NCBI GenBank assembly: GCA_903822545.1
Contig: CAIJPN010000173.1
Span: forward strand, 1 to 44,725
Length of the DNA: 44,725 nt
Reading direction: 5' to 3'
Source: an uncultured Anaerolineae bacterium
GTDB lineage: Bacteria; Chloroflexota; Anaerolineae; Anaerolineales; Villigracilaceae
Made by a program: the position numbers and the translations under genes. Of the stretch, positions 9,286 through 17,355 are shown piece by piece. Within the stretch, counting starts at the first letter, position 1, and every line of letters begins with the position of its first letter. The notes under the pieces were generated by a model. The model was not told where the DNA came from and searched no databases. It saw only the letters and a list, made by a program, of their open reading frames with translations.

Positions 9286-9756
9286 ATGTCTGTCACTTAC
9301 CTGACCAAAGATGGTTTTCAAAAGCTCCAGGATGAACTGGATTACCTGCGCACAGTCAAACGCCAGGAAGTTGCTGAACGCCTGCACGAAGCCATGGAAG
9401 GCGGCGAACTCATTGAAAACGCTGAATACGAAGCCGCCAAGAATGAACAGGCTTTTGTGGAAGGGCGCATTCAGGAGGTTGAAATAATCCTGGCTGCTGC
9501 GCACATCATCGATGATTCGGCTGCCCATGCCGACCCGACTGTTGTCCAGGTGGGTGATACAGTCACCATCCAGGAAGACGGTGGCGAGCCGGAAGAGTAT
9601 ACTATTGTGGGCGCAGCCGAAGCCAACCCGCGCGAAGGTAAAATCTCGAACGAATCGCCGCTGGGCAAAGCCCTGCTCAATCACCATCCTGGCGATGTTG
9701 TTATTGTGGAAGCTCCTGGCGGATCGTTCAAAGTCAAAGTATTGAAGACCACCTAG
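9286..9756 (+). CDS. greA: Transcription elongation factor GreA
   Basis: GreA enters the secondary channel of RNA polymerase and stimulates cleavage of backtracked transcripts. The 156-residue length is normal. The N-terminal coiled coil (LTKDGFQKLQDELDYL to VEGRIQEVEIIL) contains the conserved acidic tip region (GGELIENAEYEAAKNEQ). The C-terminal FKBP-like domain has the usual signature (EPEEYTIVGAAEAN, SNESPLGKALLNHHPGD). An AAGGGA site lies five bases before the ATG. Single-gene unit with its own promoter and terminator. Confidence 0.97.
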   Translation: MSVTYLTKDGFQKLQDELDYLRTVKRQEVAERLHEAMEGGELIENAEYEAAKNEQAFVEGRIQEVEIILAAAHIIDDSAAHADPTVVQVGDTVTIQEDGGEPEEYTIVGAAEANPREGKISNESPLGKALLNHHPGDVVIVEAPGGSFKVKVLKTT

Positions 9757-9778
9757 AAGACCGGGGCAGTCAACTCAA

Positions 9779-9828
9779 GCCTCGCGCTGGCTCTGCAATA
9801 GCAGGGTCACCTGGCGCGGGGCTTTTTT
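9779..9828 (+). terminator. Rho-independent terminator after greA
   Basis: GCCTCGCGC (9779-9787) pairs with GCGCGGGGC (9814-9822, one wobble). A small CTGC-AATA-GCAG hairpin sits in the loop, and six T follow at 9823-9828. Confidence 0.8.
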
Positions 9829-9938
9829 ATTCTCTTCATTTGATCCAACCCTACCCGGCCTCTCCAACTCCCCGCTGAACCTGGTGTGAAATCGGGCAGG
9901 TGGCGCAGCAGTGCCGGTGGGGCAAAAAGGAACTCATT

Positions 9939-11489
9939 ATGACCGAATACACTCACCTTGAAAAAATCCGTCTCCAAAAAATTGAAGAATTACGCGCTGA
10001 GGGCATCAACCCGTACCCGACCCGCGCCGAACGGACTCATACCAGCGCCCAGGCTATCACCTCGCTCCAAATGGCCGAAGACTCAACCAGCGAGGGCAGC
10101 CCCGCCCAGGAAATCCGTGCCACGCTGGCTGGACGCATCCGCGCCACACGCCCGATGGGCAAACTGGTTTTCACTCACATCGAAGATGGCGATGGCAAAA
10201 TCCAGCTTTTCATGCGCGTCAATGAACTCGGTCAGGAAAAAGTCGACTTTTTCAACAAATACTACGATATTGGCGATTTTATCCAGGCGATGGGCGTAAT
10301 GATGCGCACCCGCACTGGCGAGGCCACGCTGCTTGTCCACGACTTCAAAATGCTGGCCAAAGCTGTTTCGCCGCTGCCCGCCGCTAAAGATGAGACCATG
10401 GAAGATGGCACCGTTATCCGCCATGCCGCGCTTGAAGACCCCGAAATCCGCGCGCGCCAGCGTTACGCCGACCTGGCGGTCAACGCCCACATCCGCGAGA
10501 ACTTCCGCAAACGCGCGGCCATCATCAAAGCCCTGCGCGCCTTCCTCGACGATAATGGCTTCCTCGAAGTTGAGACACCCATTCTCCAGCCGCTCTATGG
10601 TGGCGCGGCGGCGCGTCCGTTTATCACTCACCACAACGAACTTGAGCAGGATATGTACCTGCGCATCTCCTTCGAGCTATATCTCAAACGCCTGCTGGTT
10701 GGCAACCTGGAACGTGTTTACGAAATCGGGCGTGACTTCCGCAACGAAGGCGTTTCATTCAAACACAACCCCGAATTCACCCAGCTTGAGTTCTACTGCG
10801 CTTACGCCGATTATCTCAAAGTGATGGAACTAACCGAAAACATGATCGGCTATGTCTGCGACACGGTTTTTGGCACGCGCAAATTCACCTTCGAGAAGGA
10901 GCCGGGCAAAGCCTACGATCTCGATTTCAGCACCCCCTGGCGGCGGCTGGAAATGCGCCAGGGCATCCTGGAAACCAGCGGGATCGACATCAACAACCAC
11001 CCCACGGCGGAATCGCTCTTCAAAGCAATCGTGACCAAACACCCGCACAAAACCCCCGACCCGCATGTGACTCGCGGTAAATTGATTGATTTCCTGCTTG
11101 GAGAGTTCCTCGAACCCACCTTGATCCAGCCAACCTTCCTGTACAACTACCCGCGTGATATTTCCCCGCTTGCCAAACCGCTGCCCGGCGACCCGCTAAC
11201 GGTGGAACGCTTCGAGGGGTATGCCGCCGGTTTCGAGTTGTGCAACGCCTTCACCGAGTTGAACGATCCGCTCGACCAGGAACAGCGCTTCCTCGATATG
11301 CAGGAAGATTACACAGATGACGAAGAAGAGAAAAACCCGCTGGATGAAGATTACCTGCGCGCCATGCGCTACGGCATGCCGCCCAACGGTGGCTTTGGCA
11401 TGGGCGTTGACCGGCTGACCATGCTGCTGACCAACAACCGCTCCATCCGCGAAGTACTGCTCTTCCCGGCGCTGCGTAAGGAAGAGTAA
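9939..11489 (+). CDS. lysS: Lysine--tRNA ligase, class II
   Basis: LysRS charges tRNA-Lys with lysine in the cytoplasm. The 516-residue protein has the N-terminal OB-fold anticodon-binding domain (about 60-170; LAGRIRATRPMGKLVFTHIE) and the class II catalytic core: motif 1 region (ALRAFLDDNGFLEVETPIL), motif 2 (EIGRDFRNEGVSFKHNPEFT) and motif 3 (GFGMGVDRLTMLLTNN). The start at 9939 follows an AAAAAGGA site; the in-frame ATG 39 bases upstream adds residues unlike the family. The leader has no T-box antiterminator (AGGGTGG) that I can see. Confidence 0.97.
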   Translation: MTEYTHLEKIRLQKIEELRAEGINPYPTRAERTHTSAQAITSLQMAEDSTSEGSPAQEIRATLAGRIRATRPMGKLVFTHIEDGDGKIQLFMRVNELGQEKVDFFNKYYDIGDFIQAMGVMMRTRTGEATLLVHDFKMLAKAVSPLPAAKDETMEDGTVIRHAALEDPEIRARQRYADLAVNAHIRENFRKRAAIIKALRAFLDDNGFLEVETPILQPLYGGAAARPFITHHNELEQDMYLRISFELYLKRLLVGNLERVYEIGRDFRNEGVSFKHNPEFTQLEFYCAYADYLKVMELTENMIGYVCDTVFGTRKFTFEKEPGKAYDLDFSTPWRRLEMRQGILETSGIDINNHPTAESLFKAIVTKHPHKTPDPHVTRGKLIDFLLGEFLEPTLIQPTFLYNYPRDISPLAKPLPGDPLTVERFEGYAAGFELCNAFTELNDPLDQEQRFLDMQEDYTDDEEEKNPLDEDYLRAMRYGMPPNGGFGMGVDRLTMLLTNNRSIREVLLFPALRKEE

Positions 11490-11529
11490 ACGATGTACGG
11501 GCGAGATACTATCTTGCCCCACGTTCGCA

Positions 11530-11565
11530 AAAACCATTTTCAGAGATGGAAATGGTTTTATTTTT
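11530..11565 (+). terminator. Rho-independent terminator after lysS
   Basis: AAAACCATTT (11530-11539) pairs with AAATGGTTTT (11550-11559), followed by ATTTTT. Confidence 0.75.
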
Positions 11566-11581
11566 AACATCATTACAGGCC

Positions 11582-11609
11582 TTGAATTTCGCCCAAAACA
11601 GTCTACAAT
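11582..11609 (+). promoter_or_regulatory. Predicted promoter of the zinc-ribbon protein operon
   Basis: TTGAAT (11582-11587), 16-base spacer, TACAAT (11604-11609), about 30 bases before the start codon. Confidence 0.6.
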
Positions 11610-11638
11610 ATCTGTGTTGAATATTCACAGGAGAAACC

Positions 11639-13066
11639 ATGAGCCAATCTTTCAACTGTCCCAATTGTGGCGCACCGCTGGATTACCAGGGCAGCGACCC
11701 GATCATCCGTTGCCCGTATTGCAGCAGCTCGGTCATCGTCCCTGAGAATTTGCGCGCAAAACCGGCTTTTTCCCAAAAACCTGATAATTTCACCCTGAGC
11801 GGTTTTGGCGATATGGGCAGCCTGATCAACCAGGCACGGCGCATGAAAGAAGTCAAAGACCTGGCAGAATCTGGGGAGATGGATAAAGCCGTAGCGTTGT
11901 ACCGCCAGATCACCGGGCAGGATGAATATGCCGCCCGGCAGGCGGTTGGGAAGTTGTCATCGGGTCAGCCCATTACCCTGACGGGTTTTACTGCCCAGGA
12001 TGTGGCAGCCCAGGTTCGGGCTGTAAGGCAGCCTCAGGTGCAATCCAGCCAGGCGGATACGCGCCGTCTGGGCTGCATCATCGGGTTGGCGGTAACGATT
12101 TTTGTCATCGGAATCCTGGCGGCGGTGTTGATCCCGGTAATTGGCTCGTTTGTGGGGATGGCGGCCCTGGTTAACCAGGTGCAGCCCGCTGTTGCCACCG
12201 AAATCAGCATTCTCCCGATGGAATTGCCAACTTTTGAGCCGGAATCCAGCCCTACGCCATCCTTTGCAGCGATCGATTTGCAATTTGGCAGCGAAGGGAC
12301 TGGCGCTGGGAAGTTTAAAGATGCTCGCAGCGTAGCGGTCAGCCCACAGACAGGAAATATTTTTATAGCGGAGTACCAGGGCGGGCGGGTGCAGGTGTTT
12401 GACTCGTCGGGTAAATTCATCACCCAATGGCTGCTGGAACCCCCGGATAAACGCGACCCAATCATCTTCCACCTGGCTACCGATTGGAGTGGCAAGGTGT
12501 ATGTGTTGATGAGCGGCAAGGTGTATGTTTTCAACGAAGCTGGCGAGCTGCAAAACACAATTGCGCAGGATGATTATCTTGAAGAAATGGCGCTGGCGCT
12601 GGATGGCAACCTGTATGTGTATGGCAGTGATACGTTGACGGTGTTTTCGCCCCAGGGCGAGCTGGTTGCACAAATTGATAATTTGGTATACGATGTAACT
12701 GGCGATCCTGCGATAACATCTGGCATGGCGCTGGATGGGGTTGGGAACCTTTACTTGTTGGTGACAGGGAGTGATAGCGCCCTGTTCAGGTTCGACTCAA
12801 GCGGCAAGTATGTCAACCGTTTTGGCAGTGATGGCGATGAGCCGGGCCAGTTCCGCGCCCCGCACAGCCTGACCGTTGATGGCCAGGGACGTATTTTTGT
12901 GGGTGACTTCAAAGGCATCCAGGTCTTTGAAAATGATGGGCGCTACATTGGCCTGGTTGGTGATGATATTCCTGGCGTGGCGTTTGGCCTGACGATTGAC
13001 CCCGATGGCCGCTTGATGACGATTTATAATTCCAACCAGGCTGTTCGTTTTATTATCAAGGAGTGA
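11639..13066 (+). CDS. Zinc-ribbon membrane protein with bL12-like module and NHL-type beta-propeller
   Basis: A 475-residue protein with four recognisable parts. A zinc ribbon has Cys7/Cys10 and Cys25/Cys28. A short helical module (about 82-117, MDKAVALYRQITGQDEYAARQAVGKL) resembles the C-terminal helix pair of ribosomal protein bL12. One membrane segment follows (about 142-170, IIGLAVTIFVIGILAAVLIP). The C-terminal ~270 residues are NHL/SMP-30-like propeller blades (FGSEGTGAGKFKDARSVAVS, NRFGSDGDEPGQFRAPHSLT). The topology suggests the ribbon is cytoplasmic and the propeller outside. An AGGAG site precedes the ATG. The next gene overlaps its ribosome-binding signal with this stop and shares the ribbon and bL12-like module, so the two probably act together. 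No specific function is assigned. Confidence 0.8.
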   Translation: MSQSFNCPNCGAPLDYQGSDPIIRCPYCSSSVIVPENLRAKPAFSQKPDNFTLSGFGDMGSLINQARRMKEVKDLAESGEMDKAVALYRQITGQDEYAARQAVGKLSSGQPITLTGFTAQDVAAQVRAVRQPQVQSSQADTRRLGCIIGLAVTIFVIGILAAVLIPVIGSFVGMAALVNQVQPAVATEISILPMELPTFEPESSPTPSFAAIDLQFGSEGTGAGKFKDARSVAVSPQTGNIFIAEYQGGRVQVFDSSGKFITQWLLEPPDKRDPIIFHLATDWSGKVYVLMSGKVYVFNEAGELQNTIAQDDYLEEMALALDGNLYVYGSDTLTVFSPQGELVAQIDNLVYDVTGDPAITSGMALDGVGNLYLLVTGSDSALFRFDSSGKYVNRFGSDGDEPGQFRAPHSLTVDGQGRIFVGDFKGIQVFENDGRYIGLVGDDIPGVAFGLTIDPDGRLMTIYNSNQAVRFIIKE

Positions 13067-13068
13067 TC

Positions 13069-13833
13069 ATGTCTGAAATTAATTGTGTCTCTTGTGGTGC
13101 GAAGATTGATTCAGCCTCCCGCACCTGTTCATATTGCGGCGTGGTTGTTTCTGATCCTTCCATGTCCGCGCCGACTGTCCGGATGAGCCGTGAAGCCTTC
13201 AACAACATGGGGCGCGACCCTGGTCAGTCTGATTTGCTTGATGAGGTGCGTGAACTTGCACTTTCAGGCAAAAAAATTGAGGCCATAAAGCGCTATCGCG
13301 AAATTACTGATGTTGGCCTGGCTGAGGCCAAAGAGGCTGTTGAAGCCATGGAATCGGGTTTCCCGGTAGCCTCAGCGGGAGCCACCATGATTTCTTCAGG
13401 GGTTCCGCACAGTCGCTTCAATAGCAGCGCGGAAGCGATGGATGAAATCAAGCGCCTGTTGCGCGAAGGCAATAAAATCGAGGCGATTAAAACCCATCGC
13501 GAGTATTTTGATATGGGGCTGGCCGAATCGAAAAACGCGGTGGAGGCGATCGAGTCCCAACTCAAATTCGAGTCTGCTCCCGCTATGGAAGATTCTGGAT
13601 CGGCCCAAACAATGATCTCATCCGGGTCGCTTTTCGGCGGTTCTGACTCCACTTCCGCCCAGACAATGACATCGAATGAGCCTGCCATCAGCCCGAACCC
13701 ATTCGATGAGCAGGTGGCTGCGCCTAAAAAGAATAACTGGGTGCGTTGGGTGGTTGGTTGTGGCGTGGCGCTGCTCCTGTTCTGCTGCTGCTTGGGCGTG
13801 ATTGCGGCGGTGGCAATCCCGCAATTGTTATAG
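13069..13833 (+). CDS. Zinc-ribbon protein with two bL12-like modules and a C-terminal membrane anchor
   Basis: 254 residues from the ATG at 13069. The AAGGAG at 13058-13063 overlaps the end of the previous gene, and a GTG six bases earlier is less well placed. The zinc ribbon has Cys6/Cys9 and Cys20/Cys23. Two similar segments, KIEAIKRYREITDVGLAEAK and KIEAIKTHREYFDMGLAESK, each continue with a short AVEA helix; both resemble the ribosomal bL12 C-terminal domain. A Ser-rich linker with repeated AQTMISSG/AQTMTSNEP leads to one C-terminal hydrophobic segment with a Cys cluster (LLLFCCCLGVIAAVAIP), so it looks tail-anchored. It forms an operon with the propeller protein. Function unknown. Confidence 0.8.
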   Translation: MSEINCVSCGAKIDSASRTCSYCGVVVSDPSMSAPTVRMSREAFNNMGRDPGQSDLLDEVRELALSGKKIEAIKRYREITDVGLAEAKEAVEAMESGFPVASAGATMISSGVPHSRFNSSAEAMDEIKRLLREGNKIEAIKTHREYFDMGLAESKNAVEAIESQLKFESAPAMEDSGSAQTMISSGSLFGGSDSTSAQTMTSNEPAISPNPFDEQVAAPKKNNWVRWVVGCGVALLLFCCCLGVIAAVAIPQLL

Positions 13834-13910
13834 CAAAGTTAAGTGCTGATCTACCTTCGTCTATGCAAGTGGGCCAAGCTGTAAAATTGTCTATCCCTGC
13901 CTGACCATAA

Positions 13911-13943
13911 AAAAGCCTCCGCCTGAAAAGCGGAGGCTTTTTT
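13911..13943. terminator. Bidirectional rho-independent terminator between convergent genes
   Basis: AGCCTCCG (13914-13921) pairs with CGGAGGCT (13931-13938). A runs lead in and T runs follow, so the structure works on both strands. It separates the plus-strand zinc-ribbon gene from the minus-strand ferredoxin-like gene. Confidence 0.85.
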
Positions 13944-13988
13944 ATGTGAGAATCCAGCCCCAACATGGGATGGTATTTGAGACTGGTC

Positions 13989-14924
13989 TCAACCCGCCGC
14001 TTTTTCCATCAACCTGAAAATTTCCAGCGGTTCACCTTTGGCTTCATCCAGCCGCAGTGTGATTGCCTCCTGTGGGCATTTGTCCACGCATACACCGCAG
14101 CCCATACATTTTGACTCATCTACCTGTGTCAGGAAATCAACCGTGTGCAGCGCGTCAAACTGGCAATAATCCTGGCAGGTCAGGCAGCCAGAGCAGCTGT
14201 CTTCGTCAACTGTGCACACGTAGCCGGAAGATGCCAGCATGGGCGTGCCGGTCTGGTGGGCGTGCATTGCGCCGCAGCAACATGAGCAACAGTTGCAGAT
14301 GGCGTAAAAACGCCCAAGCATGGCGTCTTTGAAGAAAACGTGGTGTACGTGCCCGCGCTGGTCTTCTTCTTGCAAAATTTCGGAGGCGCGTTGTTGTGTG
14401 ATCCAGTGGGCTTTGTCGGCGTTGTGCTCCATCACAAAGCTGGCAAATGGCTCGCCAACCACCAGGCAGACATCCAGTGGCAGGCAGGGGTTGGGCTTGG
14501 CCGAGCGGCAGGGGCAAGCCAGCGCCACGATGTGATCGGGGTGTTCCAGGATCAGGGCGCGGGCGCGTTTATAGGGCACCACCTGCTCCAGGTCGGGGAT
14601 TTTGATATTTTCATTGATGTTTACCAGCGTTTTGGCGGTTGCCAGTGGAACGGCTTTGCCGTGGTAAGTGTCTGCCATGCTGACGGTTTCGTTTTCATCA
14701 GTTTGTTTTTTGCCGCGTGTAATTTGTTTTTCCACCCAGGCGGCCAGCGGCGCGAGTTTTTTTGCCAGCGGGTGCCTGCCTGTGCCGATGGCGATATACA
14801 GGTGTGTCCAGCGTGCATAAACGTAGCCATGCAGCATGTCAAAGGATGAGTAATTGGGGGTTTTGCGCGCCTCTTTGATGAAGGCGCGCGTGGATGGGCT
14901 GATGAAACGGTCGAATATAGGCAT
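13989..14924 (-). CDS. Cysteine-rich 4Fe-4S dicluster ferredoxin-like protein
   Basis: 311 residues. The C-terminal ~75 residues hold two classic 4Fe-4S motifs: Cys244/247/250/254 and Cys273/276/279/283 (CSGCLTC, CMGCGVC). Upstream are two further Cys groups: Cys137/139/147/153 (ACPCR, PCLPLDVC) and a dense cluster at 210-217 (CNCCSCCCG). These could hold one more cluster or another metal. The first ~130 residues (MPIFDRFISPSTRAFIKEAR) resemble no domain I can name. Similar Cys-dense ferredoxin-domain proteins occur in anaerobes and are mostly uncharacterised electron carriers. The Shine-Dalgarno is weak. It is the last gene of the minus-strand group ending at the shared terminator. Confidence 0.8.
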   Translation of the reverse strand: MPIFDRFISPSTRAFIKEARKTPNYSSFDMLHGYVYARWTHLYIAIGTGRHPLAKKLAPLAAWVEKQITRGKKQTDENETVSMADTYHGKAVPLATAKTLVNINENIKIPDLEQVVPYKRARALILEHPDHIVALACPCRSAKPNPCLPLDVCLVVGEPFASFVMEHNADKAHWITQQRASEILQEEDQRGHVHHVFFKDAMLGRFYAICNCCSCCCGAMHAHQTGTPMLASSGYVCTVDEDSCSGCLTCQDYCQFDALHTVDFLTQVDESKCMGCGVCVDKCPQEAITLRLDEAKGEPLEIFRLMEKAAG

Positions 14925-14977
14925 GGAGGCTCACTTTTGAAACGGGAATGGCGCGTGGCACGGTTTAGCCTGGTGAG

Positions 14978-15892
14978 TCAGTCTACCTTGTGCGGTGCGC
15001 TTTTGGTAAGGGTGAAAAAGAGCAAATAGAAAACGGCCATTGCTATCAGCGGGGCAACCAGGCCATAGACAGGGTCAAGCACTTTTACCATAAAAACGGA
15101 CGGGTTGGATAACGCCGAGTTGTCGTAATTGACCAGCAGGGTTAAAAGATTGTTGCCGATGTGCATCCCCAGTGCGAGTTCCAGTCCGCCATCTTTGAGG
15201 GTGAGAATGGCAGCGAAAAATCCGAAAGAGAAGTAGAAAAGCATTATCAAAACCAGGCTGGCCGAGATTTCGGGGTTGCCTAGGTGCAGCATGGCAAATG
15301 GGATGCCAGACAGGATGCTTAAGATCCAAATGTTTTTGATTTTCAGCCCGGTATGTTGGATGAGGTAGCCGCGCATTAGCAGTTCTTCGGCGCTGGCCTG
15401 GATTGGGATGAGCAGCAGGGCTGGCAGGATGTAGGGCGCAAGTGTGGCGGCATCGAAGCTGAAGGCATAGCGCCCCGGGTAGAGTAGTGATTCTATCAGC
15501 GAGGTCAGCAGGGCCAGCAGTATCCAGATGCCAGCGGCGCTGGTAAGCCGTCCCCAGCGAATGCGCGGCGCGGAGCTGATGAGCGTTCGTATTTGGCGTC
15601 CATGCAGGAAGCGCACAACGATCAGCACGGCCAGGAAGAGTGGTACGAAACTGAGCAGCAGTGCCCAGAAGGAAATCAACTGATACCCAACGATATTGCC
15701 GGTAGTTTTGTCAATCAAAGTGGCGGGGTTGCCATCCAGTTCGGCCAGCATCGCCACGATGATGACTGGCACGCTGCCAAGCGTCAGCCACCCGGCGATG
15801 ATGAAAAAGTAGCCGAGCAGGTAGCGCCACCAATCGTTTTTGCCGGTTTCGGCCATGGCGAGATAGGGATTGGGGTTGGATTCAACTTTCAT
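14978..15892 (-). CDS. CPBP family intramembrane glutamic endopeptidase (Abi/CAAX-like)
   Basis: 304 residues with about eight hydrophobic segments. The CPBP active-site motifs are present: Glu169-Glu170 with Arg174 (ASAEELLMRGYL) and the FAMLH motif with His203. Family members cleave membrane substrates near the bilayer; bacterial ones are often linked to bacteriocin immunity or regulated proteolysis. The start overlaps the end of the upstream MFS gene by 11 bases, so the two are probably translationally coupled. The substrate is unknown. Confidence 0.85.
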   Translation of the reverse strand: MKVESNPNPYLAMAETGKNDWWRYLLGYFFIIAGWLTLGSVPVIIVAMLAELDGNPATLIDKTTGNIVGYQLISFWALLLSFVPLFLAVLIVVRFLHGRQIRTLISSAPRIRWGRLTSAAGIWILLALLTSLIESLLYPGRYAFSFDAATLAPYILPALLLIPIQASAEELLMRGYLIQHTGLKIKNIWILSILSGIPFAMLHLGNPEISASLVLIMLFYFSFGFFAAILTLKDGGLELALGMHIGNNLLTLLVNYDNSALSNPSVFMVKVLDPVYGLVAPLIAMAVFYLLFFTLTKSAPHKVD

Positions 15893-17231
15893 GATGGTTT
15901 TTTTGCTCCGGGATGGTGGTTCCTGGCGATTGGATCGGCTCAGGGATGGATGCCAACAGTTCGGGGATTTCTTCCAGGATGGCGCTGGTGCGGCGTGGGT
16001 CTTTGACCAGGAAGAGCAGGATCAGCGCGACGATGATGCCGCCAAGGGCGGAGAGCATGAAGGTGGTCTTGTATCCGGCCACATCGGCAATCCAGCCGCC
16101 GATAACGGGCGCAAAAATGGTGGCGGGCGCTGCCAGGGTGTTGGACATGCCGATGTAGACCGGGCGCTCGGTTTCGGTGCCAAATTCCACTGTCATTGCC
16201 ATACCGATGGTCCAGTAGGCTACGTTGGCGATGCCGCTGGCGATGAAGACCAGGTAAAACCACCAGACTGCGTCGGCGTACCAGGCCAGCAGGGCGCTGA
16301 TGCTGGCGGCGATCATGCCAAAGATCAGGATCTGGCGATGCCCGACCCGATCACTGAGCCAGCCCAGGCCGACGTTGGCAACGGTCTGGGTAATGGTCAG
16401 GGTGGCGGTGAGATACCCGGCTTCTATTTCGCCCATGCCCAGTTTGAGCAGCGGGTAGACGATGTAGAAGGCAAATCCCATGGTAGCGAACTGGTACAGG
16501 ATGCGCACTACCAGGAACCAGCGGAAATTTTTGTCTTTGCGCAGGATTGCGCCCATGCCAGCGAAAACAGATGGCTGGTGGGTCGGGATCTCTTTTTCGG
16601 TGTCTTCCGGGTCGCGGGTGAGGGCCAGGACTGCCATCGAGATCCACAGGGCGGCGGACGTGATGCTGAAGCACAACACAAAATCCAGCGGACTGTCGAA
16701 CCAATCGAGCAGGTAGCCGGCCCAGACCGCTGAGCCGCTGATCAGCACGTTGGCCACTGCGGCCTGGGTGCCGTAGAATGTTCCGCGCGAATCGGCGGGG
16801 ATGATCTTGGCGATCATGCTTTGCCAGGGGTTGGCAGTAAAGCCTGAGCCAAGCCCCTGCCAGATCAGCAGGAGAAAGGTGACAGGCAGGATGACGCCGA
16901 CTCCATAATGGGGCAGCAGCCAGGCGGCCAGCGCCAGTCCCATAAACGGAAGCCGCTCGTGGATGGTCATCATCAAGACGGCCGGTTTGTAGCGGCGCAT
17001 GCGGCTGACCCAGTTGGCGGTGAAAAGCTGCGGAAGCTGCCAGCCGACTGCATGGATGGCTGGAATCAGGCCGATGAGGATGGCCGAGGTGGTCATCTGG
17101 CTGACGAATAAGGGGATGATGGTTCCAAACGAGCTAAAACCCCAACCGATGCCAAAAAAAGCCGCGTCGATCATGCTGACGGTGACGTTCAGGCGTAAAT
17201 TTTTTCTGATTTGGGCTGCGAGGGTGGTCAT
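15882..17231 (-). CDS. Major facilitator superfamily transporter
   Basis: 449 residues with about twelve hydrophobic segments in two halves. An MFS loop pattern appears after helix 8 (NVGLGWLSDRVGHRQILIFG), and the N-terminal half carries SRMRRYKPAVLM. The cytoplasmic middle loop (DPEDTEKEIPTHQPS) separates the halves. The protein ends in a hydrophilic tail. It is divergent from a TetR gene across a long inverted repeat, an arrangement typical of regulated drug or metabolite exporters. The substrate cannot be told from sequence. Confidence 0.88.
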   Translation of the reverse strand: MTTLAAQIRKNLRLNVTVSMIDAAFFGIGWGFSSFGTIIPLFVSQMTTSAILIGLIPAIHAVGWQLPQLFTANWVSRMRRYKPAVLMMTIHERLPFMGLALAAWLLPHYGVGVILPVTFLLLIWQGLGSGFTANPWQSMIAKIIPADSRGTFYGTQAAVANVLISGSAVWAGYLLDWFDSPLDFVLCFSITSAALWISMAVLALTRDPEDTEKEIPTHQPSVFAGMGAILRKDKNFRWFLVVRILYQFATMGFAFYIVYPLLKLGMGEIEAGYLTATLTITQTVANVGLGWLSDRVGHRQILIFGMIAASISALLAWYADAVWWFYLVFIASGIANVAYWTIGMAMTVEFGTETERPVYIGMSNTLAAPATIFAPVIGGWIADVAGYKTTFMLSALGGIIVALILLFLVKDPRRTSAILEEIPELLASIPEPIQSPGTTIPEQKNHHES

Positions 17232-17264
17232 GGAAGGATTCTACCAGATGAGGGCGATTCTCCC

Positions 17265-17293
17265 TTGACAAGAATAAATAAACACTGTATATT
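17265..17293 (+). promoter_or_regulatory. Predicted promoter of the tetR gene at 17356
   Basis: Consensus TTGACA (17265-17270), 17-base spacer, TATATT (17288-17293). The spacer and -10 overlap the left arm of the operator, which fits autorepression. Confidence 0.7.
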
Positions 17294-17323
17294 TATGGTA
17301 TAAATTTACAGTGTTTATTTATT
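17273..17323. promoter_or_regulatory. Long inverted-repeat operator between MFS and TetR genes
   Basis: Perfect 17-base arms (17273-17289 and 17307-17323; inner core CACTGTA / TACAGTG) flank a 17-base AT-rich spacer. It lies in the 124-base gap between divergent genes and overlaps the tetR promoter. It is the likely binding site of the TetR protein, for both genes. Confidence 0.75.
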
Positions 17324-17355
17324 TGATAAAGTTCCAGCCTGAACCGGAGAATCCC

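Noticed and set aside
9829-9938. T-box riboswitch in the lysS leader
   Set aside because: No AGGGTGG-type antiterminator, no specifier stem and no adjacent terminator before the start codon are visible.
15870-16733. 287-codon plus-strand frame inside the MFS gene
   Set aside because: The MFS protein on the minus strand has clear family motifs; the plus-strand product is Gly/Asp/His-rich with no recognisable features.
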